Part shown: positions 19,735-31,110 of the stretch, one piece after another
How positions within the stretch are numbered: position 1 is the stretch's first letter
How the letters are laid out: each line of letters opens with the position of its first letter
DNA from: Takakia lepidozioides
Taxonomy: Eukaryota > Streptophyta > Takakiopsida > Takakiales > Takakiaceae
Length of the DNA: 64,000 bases
Direction: 5' to 3'
NCBI GenBank assembly: GCA_030704615.1
Contig: CM060734.1
Span: 23,746,001 to 23,810,000, forward strand
Program-made: the position numbers and the translations under genes
The notes under the pieces: model-generated
Database searches by the model: none
The model's input: the letters and a program-made list of their open reading frames with translations, nothing else
What the model was told of the DNA's origin: nothing

Positions 19735-20608
19735 CTTGCAAATCAATAACCATGCCGTCTGGCACATCCACAAACTCCTCCTAAATAGACCTGAAACACG
19801 TTGGTTCTCCCTCATCTATGCAGGCACCTACCAGGGTAGACCTCCCGACCACACGGTGCCCACATGACTACTACCATGCTCGTGTAGACCCGCTCCCCCT
19901 GCACAATTGCCCTGCCCGACTCTGCCCCGACATCCTCCTGGTGCTCGGGTTGCCTATCGGCACCTCACTCCTAGCATACCATCCCCGAACTCACTATACA
20001 CTTCATTGAGTTTACATAATGTAATGACCCGTTGCCCCCGCCTCCTCCATACTTGAAAACGCCAAAAATATGGCCCCACTCATTCAGGCTATTCGCCGTC
20101 GTGGCTGGTCTACCGGCCCCCTAACAGTCATTACAGCTGGCACACGGGGTTCCTCCATACTTGAAAAACGCCAAAAATATGCCCCACTCATTCAGGCTAT
20201 TCGCCGTCGTGGCTGGTCTACCGGCCCCCTAACAGTCATTACAGCTGGCACACGGGGTGGAATACACAATGCCAATATCTCTGCCCTCACAATAACTTCA
20301 AAATCCCACTTATCCCTATCCACAAATGTTTTTTCAGCTATCCACCTGACGGCACTCCGTTCCCTCACTGCTATTATCACCAACAAAAGACAACTTGAGT
20401 CGCATACCTCTTTGACCTCCTGACTCCGCCTCTACCCCAGGGGTACCCCCCTTGGTACCCTCCCCAAACCACCTACCCTAGGTCCCCGGGGTGCCCTCTG
20501 GGCACCACCCTAGCTTTATAGGGCCCACCCCCGAAAGGGGGCAGTAGCCGCAAGGTGAAGTGGCTCTTAGTTATGCCGGCTGCAAGCCGGAGTCATCTCT
20601 TTCTCTGA
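19735..20608 (+). mobile_element. LINE 3'-end fragment, copy A
   Basis: The translation NHAVWHIHKLLLNRPETRW (19731-19786, after minor changes) and RLCPDILLVLGLP, followed by TLEKRQKYAPLI-type and ALRSLTAIITNKRQLE blocks, matches the extreme C-terminus of plant non-LTR retrotransposon ORF2. It is followed by a 3' UTR with the hairpins CCCCCGAAAGGGGG (20527-20540) and GCCGGCTGCAAGCCGG. A ~107 bp segment (about 20043-20148) is duplicated in tandem (20150-20257). The RT and endonuclease domains are missing, as expected from 5' truncation during target-primed reverse transcription. Confidence 0.7.
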
Positions 20609-21502
20609 TATGCCCAATACATGGGCCACCAGCGCAAGCACATTTTCTGGTCGCGTCTCTATCCCTCCCCAAACTGCCCACTTTGTGATAATACCCACCA
20701 GGCCCGTGACACCTGGCCTCATCTACTTAGTCAATGCACGCACCCAGTCATCCATGGCCTTCGTATTAGCCGTCATAATCATGCTGTTTGGCATATCCAT
20801 AAACTGCTCCTAAATAGACCTGAAACACGCTGGTTTTCTCTCATCAATGTTTGGACCTATTAGGGCCGGCCCCCGGACCATACTGTACCCCCCTAGGCCC
20901 TACCATGTTCGTGCAGGACCTGCTCGCCCTGCTCATCCCGCTAGACTCTACCCTGACATACTCCTTGTACAAGGGCTGCCCATAAACGCCCCACCACCAG
21001 ACATCCCATCCCCTGAACTAATTCTCATACACTTAATCGAATTTACATACTGTAATGACCGCTACCCTTCCCCCTCCACATTAGAAAAACGCCAAAAATA
21101 CGCACCGCTCATATAGCCATTGCCGCCAGGGGTGGACCACAAGCCCCCTCACAGTCATCTCCGCTGGTACTAGAGGTGGCATCCACACCGCTAGTATTTC
21201 TGCCCTCCACAACAACCTCAAAATCCCCCTCTCCCCTAAACAAAAATGTTTCAAAGCTATCCATCTACCTGACTGCGCTTCGTTCCCTCACTGCTATTAT
21301 CACTAACAAAAGGCAGCTCGAATCACATACTTCTCCAGCCTCTTGATACCACCTATATCCCTGGGGTTCCCTACAAAATTCACCCGCCCCCGGACCGTGG
21401 GCCCACTAGCTTTTATAGGGCCAACCCCCGAAAGGGGGCAGTAGCCGCAAGGTGAAGTGGCTCTTAGTTACGCCGGCCTCGGCCGGAGTCCTCTCTCTCT
21501 TT
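20609..21502 (+). mobile_element. LINE 3'-end fragment, copy B
   Basis: This fragment is longer than copy A at its 5' end. It includes MGHQRKHIFWSRLYPSPNC and CPLCDNTHQARDTWPHLLSQ, the C-terminal CCHC-like zinc motif of LINE ORF2, followed by LRISRHNHAVWHIHKLLL, RLYPDILLVQGLP and TLEKRQKYAPLI. Frame changes occur near 20850 and 21110. It ends with the same hairpin tail as copy A (CCCCCGAAAGGGGG near 21427-21440, then GCCGGCCTCGGCCGG). Copies A and B stand head to tail with almost no gap, and the satellite array begins right after copy B. Confidence 0.7.
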
Positions 21503-24440
21503 ATACCATGTGACAGGTCCAGGACAAGTATATAATGAATCAAAATTGATTGAAAGGGCAAACGAATGGTTGCCCATCCAAATGAATTTTTGTTGTTTTC
21601 AAGCTTTTCTAGCATGTTAAATATACCATGTGACAGGTCTTGGACAAGTATGGCATGAATCAAAACTGATTAAAAGAGCAAACAAATGGTTTCCCATCCA
21701 ACTAATTTTGTTTTTTTTCAAATTTTGCCAGCATGTTCTCCATACCCTCGAACAGGTCCTGGACAAATGTGGGATCAATCGAAATTCTACAAAAAAGCAA
21801 ACAAATTTTTTCCCCATCCAAATGATTTTTGTTTCTTTTCAAAGTTTGTCAGCATGTTCTCTATACCCTCAAATAGGTCCACGACAAGTAGGGGATCAAT
21901 CGAAATTCATTAAAAGGACAAACGATTGGTTGCCCATCCAAATGATTTTTGTTTCTTTTGAAACTTTGCCAGCATGTTGTACATACCTTCAAACAAGTCT
22001 TGGACGAATATAGGATCAATCAAAATTCATTTAAAAAACAAAAACATATGGTTTCCCATCCAAATGATTTTTATTTTTTGTCAAACTTTGCCAGCATGTT
22101 CTACATATCATCCGACATGTCCTGGACTAATATGAGATCAATTGAAATTGATTCAAAGGGTCAACAAATGGTTACTCATGCGATTGATTTTTATTTATTT
22201 TCAAACTTTGCTAGCATGTTGTACATACCCTCAAACAGGTCCTGGACAAATATGGGATCAATCAAAATTCATTAAAATGGCGAAATGGTTCCCAAACCAA
22301 ATGATTTTTTGTGTTTTTGTTTCGGACTTTGGCAACATGTTCTACATACCATCCGACAGGTCCTGGACCAATATGAGATCAATCCAAATTGATCTAAAGG
22401 GCGAACAAATGGTTGCCCATCCAGATGATTTGTGTTTCTTTTACAACTTTGTCAACATGTTCTACATACCATTCGACATGTCCTCCACTAATATGAGATC
22501 AATCGAAATTGGATGAACGGGCCAACGAATGGTTGCCCATCCAAATGTTTTTTGTTTCTTTTGATGGTTCCCAACCCAATTGATTTTTGTTTGTTTTTTA
22601 ACTTTGCCAGCCTGTTCAATAATCATCCGATGTCCTAGACAAATATGAGATCAATCCAAATTGATTCAAAGGGCGAACAAATGGTTGCCTATCCAAACAA
22701 TTTTTGTTTATTTTCAAACTTTGTCAGCATGTTCTACGTAGCATTTGACAGGTCTTTGACTAATATGAGATCGAAATTGGATGAATGGGCCAACGAATGG
22801 TTGCCCATCCAAATGATTTTTGTTTCTTTTGAAACTTTGCCAACATGTTTTACATACCCTCAAAAAGGTCCTGGACAAGTATGGGATCAATCGAAATTCA
22901 TTAAAATGGCGAAAGTATGGTTCCCTATCCAAATATTTTTGTTTATTTTTGAAACTTGGCACGCATGTTCTACATACCATCCGATTCATACTTTGCCAGT
23001 ATGTTCTTCTTCCGACACGTCCTGAAGAAGTATGGCATGTATCGAAATTGATTGAAAGGGCCAACAAATGGTTGTCCATACAGAAGAGTTTTGTTTTTTT
23101 TCAAAACTTTGCGAGTATGTTCTACACACCATTCGACAGGTGATCGGACTAATATGAGATCAATCGAAATTGATTGAAAGGGCCAACGAATGGTTGCCCA
23201 TCCAAATGATTTTTTTTTTTTTTCGAACTTTGCCAGTATGTTCTATGTTCCATCCGAGAGGTCCTAGATAAATATGAGATCAATTGAAATTGACTGAAAG
23301 GGCAAACAAATGGTTGCCCATCCAAATGATTTTTTTTCATCTTTCAGACTTTGCTAGCATGTTCTATATAACATCCGACAGGTCCTGGACTAATCGAAAT
23401 TGATTGAAAAGATGAACAAATGGTTGCCCATCGAATGATTCTTTTCTTTCAAACTTTGCTCGTATGTTGTATATACCATCCGACAAGTCCTAGACAAATA
23501 GGAGATCAATCGAAATTGATTGAAAGGGCCAAGACAACCAACATGTAGCCTAGTGGTAATGGGCACATACCACGTTTGATGTGGTTGTGGGTTCAAACCA
23601 CGGTCTGGTGTGTCATGAAGGTGTCCACCTTTAAGCTGGAAGACAATAGTCCTTATGGTGAAGAGACACCATAAATTACGCTCCCTTCGGGAGGCGTCAA
23701 ACTCTTTGAAAGGGCCAACAAATGGTTGCCCATCCAGATGATTTTTGTTTCTTTTCATACTTTGCCCGGATGTTCATCTGATACATGCTGGACAAATATA
23801 AGATCAAACGAAATTGATTGAAAAGGGCAACGAATGGTTGCATACCCAAATGATTTTTGTTTGTTTTCAAACTTTGCCAGCATGTTCAACATACCCTCTG
23901 GCTGGTCCTAGACAAATAGGAAATCAAACCCACCCAAATAATTTTTGTTTGTTTTCAAACTTCGCTAGCATGTTCAACATACCCTCTATCTGGTCCTATA
24001 CAAATAGGAGATCAAACGAAATTGATTGAAAGGGCAAAGAAATGGTTGCCCACCCAAATATATATTTTTTGTTTTCAAACTTCGCTAGCATGTTCAACAT
24101 ACCCTCTGGCTGGTCCTGGACAAATATGAGATCAAACGAAATTGGTGAAAGGGCAAACAAATGGTTGCCCATCCAAATGATTTCTGTTTGTTTTCAAACT
24201 TTGCCAAAATGTTGTACACACCATCTGACAAGCCCTGAACAAGTATGGGATAAATTGAAACTGATTAAAAGGGTGAACAAATGGTTCCCCATTGAATTTT
24301 TTATTTTTTATTTTTTATTTTTTTCAAACTTTGCCAACGTGTTCTTCATACCCTCTGACAAGTCGTGGACAAGTATGGGATAAATCGAATTGATCAAAAA
24401 GGTGAAATGATGCTTCCCCATCTAAATGATTTTTCTATAC
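21503..24440. repeat. Satellite array, ~120 bp monomer, about 24 copies
   Basis: The landmark block CATRYYMTCNRACAGGTCCTGG recurs with starts near 21503, 21623, 21742, 21862 and 21983, so the period is 119-121 bp, and continues with decay to about 24.44 kb. Each monomer also has GGTTGCCCATCCAAATGATT and CAAACTTTGCCAGCATGTT or variants. Some monomers are shortened (near 22560-22620, 23440 and 23920). More divergent monomers appear to extend to about 24800, and one includes AAACCCTAAACCCTAGGG (24661). Because the period is a multiple of three, long spurious open frames run through it on both strands; these are not genes. Confidence 0.9.
23533..23705 (+). mobile_element. tRNA-derived SINE inside the satellite, 13-bp target duplication
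   Basis: The body starts GACAACCAACATG and has a Pol III A box, TAGCCTAGTGGT (23546-23557), and a B box, GGTTCAAACC (23590-23599), 44 bp apart as in tRNA genes. It ends in CCCTTCGGGAGGCGTC followed by a short tail. The satellite sequence TTGAAAGGGCCAA is present directly before (23520-23532) and directly after (23706-23718) the insert, which is a perfect 13-bp target-site duplication. A second copy lies on the minus strand at 37743-37912. Non-autonomous; it would depend on a LINE for mobility. Confidence 0.85.
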
Positions 24441-24799
24441 CATACCATAGGTCCTGCATAAGTACGACCATGAATAATGAGTCGTTAGGGTATATGGTAT
24501 AGGATTCACGTCACTTGAATTTTGTTTGTTACTTGACCACGTACTTATTCATTTGAAAACTTTTTAGGTGTGTTGAACATACCCACATAGAGTCGCTGAC
24601 CAAATTTGACATCGAACAAAATGCAAGAAAGAGGCTAAACCACGTGTTCCCCATCGACATAAACCCTAAACCCTAGGGCGTAACCAATCGTTCCCCATAG
24701 ATGTGAATTTTGATCATACTGAAACTTTGTGCGTGTGTTGAACATACCCACATACAGTTGCAGATCAAATATGACATCGAACAAAATTCAGGAAGGCAC

Positions 24800-25374
24800 T
24801 CGCTCCAATGTCCTCCCAAATTCCGGCAAAACAGCTCTATATCGGTCCGACTCACTACGCCTCTCGCATGTATCTCCACAGCCTCATTGATCTGGCAGCT
24901 CATCCTTTGTGTAGTGTTCCACTCTTCCTCTATCTCCAATTCCCAGTTTATGCTTTTGTTGGATTTGGAGATTCTGTGCTCGCATTGCTCAAACATATCA
25001 TCCACATCACCCCAAAAGGTGAACCTGGGAACGCATAGGTGTGGACGTTGCGGACATCGATGTATCTTTGCATATTAGCATAAATACTATCTTTCATGGA
25101 TTAGCAAATGAAAAAGAAACAAGATGTAAGTGGTTTCATGAATTATAATTGAAACTTGAAATTGATATATTTTCCAAAGTTTGGACTCATAGACACCTAT
25201 TTCTGACACAGGCCCCCCCCCAGAAGTGAACAACATTCATCCTACTATGGTTACTATGCCATCCAATTATAATTCTACGTTGTCTTGAAATAGACATAAA
25301 GATAGGCTAATTATGAAATTAACATTAACCTTAAATGGACATCAACTAACCTTAAATGACTAATGTGGCATGCC
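24800..25374. other. Unassigned DNA after the satellite
   Basis: Open frames of 76-122 codons exist on both strands around 24.7-25.08 kb but overlap each other and show no family motif. The rest is AT-rich with nothing recognised. Confidence 0.4.
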
Positions 25375-25685
25375 AACAAACCTCCATATGATGGTGCACG
25401 GGGGCCAAGTTAGGGTTAGGACATTCATTGGCAATGTGACCCATCTCATGACATCGATAGCAGACAGGGTATTGTCCGTTCCTCACTTGCCTTGCAGGTG
25501 GTCGATAGGCCGGATTAGACTGCTGTGAGTATATCTGCTGTTGCTGATTGCTTCCATAGGATTGTCCATATGCTCCTTGGGGCGGTATTCCTCTTTGTGG
25601 GCTAACAGGCTGATTGGCCGGCTGATACCAGCTCTATGGCCTAGGAAATCCAATACATGCTGTGGTGCAATTGCGGTCATCCATG
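25375..25685 (-). pseudogene. Gag nucleocapsid fragment with CCHC knuckle
   Basis: Read on the minus strand the frame gives a Pro/Gln-rich stretch (PVSPQRGIPPQGAYGQSYG, QQQQIYSQQSNPAYRPP) followed by CYRCHEMGHIANEC (about 25420-25463), a canonical CX2CX4HX4C zinc knuckle. This is the typical tail of a retrotransposon gag. It differs from both other gag sequences in the window. No pol domain is found on either side, so it is a small fragment. Confidence 0.7.
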
Positions 25686-25689
25686 AAGT

Positions 25690-26218
25690 ACTTTTATGAC
25701 TCGGAGGCAGATAAAGCTAAGCAAAGCAAAGATGCAACTGCAGCTGCTGACAGTGACAACTACATCAATGGCTTCTGAAGCCAAGCCAGAACTAACCCTT
25801 CTTCATAGGCATCTCTTGTGCTCTGGGTCCATATTTTCCCTCCCAATCCCCTTTCATCCCTTCCTTTTGTGGCAATTACAGTTATTTTAATGCCTCGTGT
25901 TCTCTCTCTGTCTCTCTTTTATATCCTCCTTTTGTTCCACTTACACTGGGCGCGGGGTCAATGGCCACAAGGTCATGCCAAACAATGTTTTATGAGTACA
26001 TTCTTTCATATTGTTCATTAGTGTATGCACACCATTTGAAGCTCTGATTGCCAATTAAGGTTAACCATATCCTAGAAGGCTTTATGTAAAATGACATACC
26101 AGCTTCTGCAACTCTTGCAAAATCCAAATGCAAGCACATGGAGGCCATTATTCTAGAAGCATTGGGCAAGAAGGCACCGGGTAGGTAGGCAGGTAGCAGA
26201 GGCTGTCATTGCATGTAA
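25690..26218. other. Intergenic DNA, nothing recognised
   Basis: Pyrimidine-rich plus-strand DNA without a supported gene or repeat. Confidence 0.4.
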
Positions 26219-26718
26219 ATGCTAAAATACGGCCAATTCTTTACTGGGAACCAAGCAGATGGCTGTCAGTATGAAGAACAATGTGAATCTATTGATCGGT
26301 GTGTAACTCCAAGAGAGCCACTTTCCCAAATTCCCACTTTACCATACATCAACGTCACCACATTGGAAGAACCTAATGAGGTAAGCCACCAGATTGAAAA
26401 GTGTATAATTCCCACTGGGAGCAAGCATTCAAAGCTCAAGTTAGAGAGAGGTGTGCTTCATAACGCACACTCACGGGTATTATGTCCTTCCCTGGTTCTG
26501 GGGACTAAGTCCTCTGTTGTGGTCAGACTGGTCTCAGGTAATTAGGATGACATGTTTCTATATAGCAGGTGATAGCTGGAATAATGAATAAGCTACAGGG
26601 TAATGTATTGTGGCATGTGCAAGCAGGTCAACATTAGGAGGTGGGAGACTGAGCGTCAAGAAGCAACCCGGCTGCAATCTCATGCTCATTTCAAGCAGCT
26701 TGACGAGGCTGAGGTGAG
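26219..26718 (+). other. Possible two-exon gene fragment of unknown function
   Basis: An open frame from an ATG at 26219 reaches TLEEPNE followed by the donor-like GTAAGC (26381). After AT-rich DNA, an acceptor-like GCAAGCAG (ending 26628) begins an 87-base open segment (26629-26715) coding RRWETERQEATRLQ and HFKQLDEAE, which ends at another donor-like GTGAGC. Both boundaries are phase 0, so the pieces join in frame. The amino acids fit a charged helix. I do not recognise the family, and no further exon was found, so it may be chance or a relic. Confidence 0.25.
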
Positions 26719-26719
26719 C

Positions 26720-27326
26720 CAATCTGGTTCTAATCATTATTATTATTTTTCTTAACATTAAGAGACGAGGACAACATCCCAGAATTATTTAGTCTTGATC
26801 ACACAAATGCAATTTCTGAGTGTGCCCCTCTCAGGTATAGTCAAACATTCTTCCTATGAGAATAAACCATGGTTGGGAAATCATGCTTCACAAAGTCTAT
26901 AGAAAGCTCAAACAGCTTATGGAACAAGAGAAAGCATGATACAAAAAAAAAGGGTCCTCCACAAGAAGCAGCCCAAACCCAACAATTGTTCAAGCATAAC
27001 ACTGGGTGGTGAATGAGCAGGGACATGGGAAGACAGCAGTGATTGGAGGACCAGACCTACAGTCAGGCAAATGCAGAGCTTCTGACCACACAGTCTCACC
27101 CAATTTCCAGGTATTGACCATGTCGATTATCATAGAATGGAAAGGGATTAGGACTATATTGAAAAACAGGTTTATAATCTCATACGCCTATGCCCCTGTG
27201 GTCTTTAGGATTGGAATGTTTGGATTAGGGCCTTCACATTGACTTCTTTGTAAGAGATAAGTATGTTGAATTATCAGATGATAGGTGTTGAGTGTGGAAG
27301 TGGTTTGTAAACCTAGTGAGGCTCAA
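26720..27326. other. Unassigned DNA beside the pogo-like transposase
   Basis: No supported gene. It may contain the 3' terminal part of the DNA transposon, but no terminal inverted repeat was identified. Confidence 0.3.
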
Positions 27327-28888
27327 TCACCTGGTTGCTTCTGCTTTCGGGTTTGCCTTTTGCTGTAATGATGCCACATACTGATCGCTAGTCATCAGTA
27401 TAGATTTGCTAGGCTCTTCTGAAGAGTTCTTCTGAATCCTGGTATGAGGCACCTCTGGTAGTGTTAGAAATTGGTGTATGTACCTGCATTGAGCATTGGA
27501 CATGTCAGACTGACGTGGCAACTCATGTGGCTCAGATGTTATGATGCTCGTCGGCTCATTTTGTGGAGTTGTGATCTCAGATCTGGAGATGCAGCCCTCG
27601 ACCTCGACGTAATATTGACAAGCATCTAGTTGTACATCAGGTATACTATCCCCTGACACCTCTTCAATGTGCAGATCTTGATCACATTCAGCCTGATGGT
27701 CTTGTTCCTGTGAAAAACCTTCGCTTGGTTGCATTTTAGAATCCATAGCATTGGGATTTAATGGCCAAATGCCAGTAGTTTCAAATCCCTTGCGGATATT
27801 GTGTGGTGTCAATGCTTTCTTGAGGGCCAAAGACATCCATTGAGCCAGATCCTCATTTTTTGCACTCTTTTCCTTGTTTGCCAAGGTCCAAACATCCCTG
27901 TAAGCTCTAAAAGCTGTTTGGATGGGCTGAAACATGACACATCTAACAGTTGCAATGTGTGGCTTGTATGTGAGGGCAGAGTAAGCAAATCCAAGCCTGC
28001 AGCTCGTGCTTGATGCACAACCTCAAGAGTAACATGCGAATTGTGGCCATCCAATACGAGTAAGTGTCGATTCATGGTTGATAGGTTACCTCCTTTTGCT
28101 TGCACATAGGCAATAAAATATGAGATCCATTTTGAGAATAGCACAGCAGTCATCCAAGCTTTAGGCTGCATGGCCATAGTGGCACCGTTCTCACAGCGCT
28201 CGATGTAATTGCGTTTGAATTTCTTACCTCTAAAAATGTAAAAGTTTGGAATGGACTCACCATGTGCATAGATGCAGGATAGTACAGACAGCCACTCCCT
28301 CTCATCAGGTGTGATTGAATGCACAGTCTCGGACCCGACTTTGGCGATCACTCGAGCTCCTCCATTTCTACCAGCCTGAGCGCCAGATTCGTCGCAATTC
28401 CAGATACGTTGTGGCTCGTAATCGTGTGTAGTGTAGGCCTCCTTCAAGTTTGAGTAGAATGTAGCAACATTTGCAGGGCATAATCCCTTGGCACGCCCTA
28501 CCTCAAGGCCTTGAGCTACTCGAAGAGAAAACTCTAGATGACGCCGCTTAAACCATCTGATCCAGCCCCAACCTGGAATCCCATTTTTGAATGGAGTAAC
28601 CCGTTCTTGCGTAATCTCAGCAACCTTGAGCCTCAACTGTGACAAGGTAAGTGGGTGTCCAATTTCCTGCATCTTCTTGATGTAGTTTACGAGAGCATTT
28701 TCTTCCGCTGTTTGTAATACACCCAATTTTCCTCTACGCCTTGTGGTTGTGATTCCATATAGATGATTCCGGAGTATGGTTACGGGGATGTCAAAATATC
28801 TGCTTGCTGTAAGGATCTTAGATCCTCTCTCCACTGCATCCATTGCCCTCTGCAGGTTGGCATCAGTCCAGTTGCCATTCTTTCTCAA
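27327..28888 (-). pseudogene. Pogo-like (Tc1/mariner) DDE transposase with one frameshift
   Basis: From the ATG at 28888 the minus strand reads an N-terminal psq/CENP-B-type helix-turn-helix (NWTDANLQRAMDAVERG; YFDIPVTILRNHLYG). A second CENP-B-like HTH follows (LTLSQLRLKVAEI; GWGWIRWFKRRH). The DDE_1 core comes next: first Asp in IWNCDESG, second Asp in LVLDGHNSHVT, third in LQLLDVSCF. Homology changes frame near 27920 and continues to 27327 through FRAYRDVWTLANKEK, NIRKGFETTGIWPLNP and an acidic tail. The total is about 520 residues, a normal length for plant pogo-like transposases. All three catalytic acids are kept, so one indel is the main visible defect. TA target duplications and terminal repeats could not be located. 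Confidence 0.85.
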
Positions 28889-29348
28889 ATTTTTTTTTTC
28901 TGCCTGCTGCGTTGGTTTCGTGTGTCAGTTGCAGGTGGATTTAACTTATCCTCTATTCCACTGTGGTCTGTCTCCCTTGCAGTTAAGTCCTCCAGATGCG
29001 CATCTGACCTCAACAGAGGGTCTCTACGAGTAGGTCGATTGATGAACGGTTGGTGCTCAAGTGACGATTGGGATCGACTTGCTCCAGGACGATTCAATGC
29101 TGGCCCTCATAGCTCCCTCGTATTGGCTGTGATCGTTCAGCACTGCATTGCAAATTGTGGGTGATGAAATCAATGTCGTGGGGTTCTTGGGGTGGGTGCG
29201 ATCTTACTTCTGTATGTTGGGTGTGCTCCCTGTTGCGAGGCCCGTTTGCCTGCGTGTGTGCAACTTGAGCGTACTGTTGGGTGTGCTCCCTGTTGCGGGC
29301 TCCGTTTGCTTGCGTGCGTGCAACTTGAGCGTACTGGAGCTCCTGCAA
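28885..29348 (-). other. Minus-strand open frames upstream of the transposase
   Basis: Two minus-strand frames (29094-29348 and 28885-29097) precede the transposase, and each overlaps the next by an ATGA stop-start. The first contains a 20-residue repeat twice (AQVARTQANGARNREHTQ and a variant), caused by the 60-bp DNA duplication at 29217-29336. The second is Arg/Asp-rich. They may be a transposon-encoded accessory segment or simply 5' flank; no known domain is visible. Confidence 0.3.
29217..29336. repeat. 60-bp tandem duplication
   Basis: Two copies (about 29217-29276 and 29277-29336), each containing GGGTGTGCTCCCTGTTGCG and GCAACTTGAGCGTACTG, differ at only a few positions. The unit length keeps the minus-strand frame open. 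Confidence 0.85.
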
Positions 29349-29349
29349 A

Positions 29350-30059
29350 ATTTCACTATCCGGTGGATTTCCTTGTGCCCATTGAAAATCAAAAGCATCT
29401 GTGTCTGATTCCTCACAGGTGCAGTGTACTTCACCGCTCTTCTGTTCACTGCCTCTGTCACTCTCTAGAATTTGAACTCCAGCATCACTCTCTAGAATCT
29501 GGTCTCCTCCTTTTACTGAATCAGGAAGGAGCCTTCACATTTGGCTAAGTCTGAGATCTTCCTCCATTGTCCAAAGTCTTCACTAATCACAAGACTAATC
29601 ATAAGACTAATCAGACTCTTCAGTACTCAGATCACGAGACTCTTCACTAATCAGGAGACTAATCAACCTCTTCACTAATCAGACTCTTTCAAGATACTCT
29701 TCACTAATCTCCTGAAAAATGAAACTGGTCATCTACATTGGCCACCTTAAACTATTGATCAACTTGATATGGCATAGTGACGAGTTAGTGTGGGCCCCAT
29801 TTGCTTGTTATCATCTCAAGATCAAGGACTGCCACTTTTAGATGCAAAAGTAGGTATCCATTTAAGGGAAGTGTCCATTTAAGGTTCATCTACCTTAGGG
29901 ATGATGATCTTCGGCTTCTGATCATAACTCTCTTGAGAGGGGTCAATATAGTGATTTTGATGAGGACAATAAATAGGAGTTGGAGGTTGATGAGGAAGAT
30001 GATGGCCCTCCCGATGACATCATGTAAGTACCCACGCGACACATTGCTACAAGGCGAAT
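29350..30059. other. Intergenic DNA with CACTAATCA short repeats
   Basis: At 29580-29710 the words CACTAATCA and ACTAATCAGACTCTTC recur several times in irregular order, a cryptically simple region. No gene is supported. Confidence 0.4.
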
Positions 30060-30715
30060 AGGGCAACTACTTCGAAACCAAATTGACCAACCAAGAGGAC
30101 GTCGCCCACCACGATGTACAACAATAAATGCATCTGCTGATCCTGTCATATTGACCTGTAATATGGTGTGAAGTTGGTTGTGTTTTTGTTGTTGCCCCTT
30201 TGCTGCGGTGAAACATTCTCGTTGGATATTGAAGGTCCTTTTCTCTTGTGTGTGCTTGTACATGTTCGTATAAAAATTTCCAGAGACATAATGAACAAAC
30301 TTCATAGTACTTACGAGGTAAAGAATTCAGGGGAAAACATGGCGCCTATGATGAGTGGTCTGCACATAAATAAGCTCTTCTCCTTATCATAGGCGCCATG
30401 CCTTTCCTTGGATTCTTTGACCCCGCAAGTATTACGAAGTTTGTTCATTATGTCTCTGGAATTTTTTGTCCGCACGGGGCCTCTGGATTTCCACCGACTG
30501 ATATACGAACCTGTACAAGCACAACAGAAGAGAAAATGACCTTCAGATATCCAGCGAGAATGTTTCAACGCAGCAAAGGGGCCGTAATAGCAAAAACACC
30601 ACCAACTTCACACCATATTACAGGCCAATATGAGAAGAACAGATGCAAATTATTGTACAATGTAGTGGTAGACGTCATCTTGGTTTGTCGATCTGGGTTT
30701 GAAGTACTTCCACTC
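30060..30715. repeat. Fold-back repeat, arms ~290-330 bp, loop 35 bp
   Basis: The left arm (about 30060-30351) and the right arm (about 30387-30715) are imperfect reverse complements. Matching blocks include CATGGCGCCTATGAT against ATCATAGGCGCCATG, CCAGAGACATAATGAACAAA against its complement near 30447, and GTGAAACATTCTCG against CGAGAATGTTTCA. A third, related copy in right-arm orientation is at 30790-31110. The structure resembles a fold-back or MITE-like element; no coding sequence is supported. Confidence 0.75.
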
Positions 30716-30789
30716 CGACTTCATCAAAGAACACTAGCCCCGTTCGTCATCGAGGAACACTAGAAACATTTGGTCGTTGAAGTCGAGTG

Positions 30790-31110
30790 GTCCGCTACTG
30801 AATATACTCTTTTCGCCATCATAAGTGCCATGCTTTCCCCTGATTTCTTTGACCCTGTAAGTACTACGGAGTTTATTCATTATGTCTCTGGAAATTTCTT
30901 TTGGCATGGGGGCCTCCGGATTCCCACCGACTGATATATGAATCTGTACAAGCACACAGAAGAGGAAAGGACCTTAAGATATCCAATGAGAATGTGTCAA
31001 CGCATAATGTTTCAAATTGTTGTACATTGTAGTGATGGACGTCCTCTTGGTTGGTCAATTCGGTTCCGAAGTAGTTGCACTCCAACTTCACCGGCCTCCC
31101 TTTATCCCTA
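30790..31110. repeat. Third copy of the fold-back arm
   Basis: CATTATGTCTCTGGAAATTT, CCACCGACTGATATATGAA and CCTTAAGATATCCAATGAG match the right arm at 30440-30570 with roughly 80-90 percent identity by eye. It is in the same orientation as the right arm. Confidence 0.7.

Noticed and set aside
21630-24383. Open frames of 100-127 codons in both strands of the satellite
   Set aside because: They come from the ~120-bp period being divisible by three; the peptides are simple repeats of the monomer with no domain.
24661-24678. Telomere-like AAACCCTAAACCCTAGGG
   Set aside because: Only two units; too short to call an interstitial telomere.
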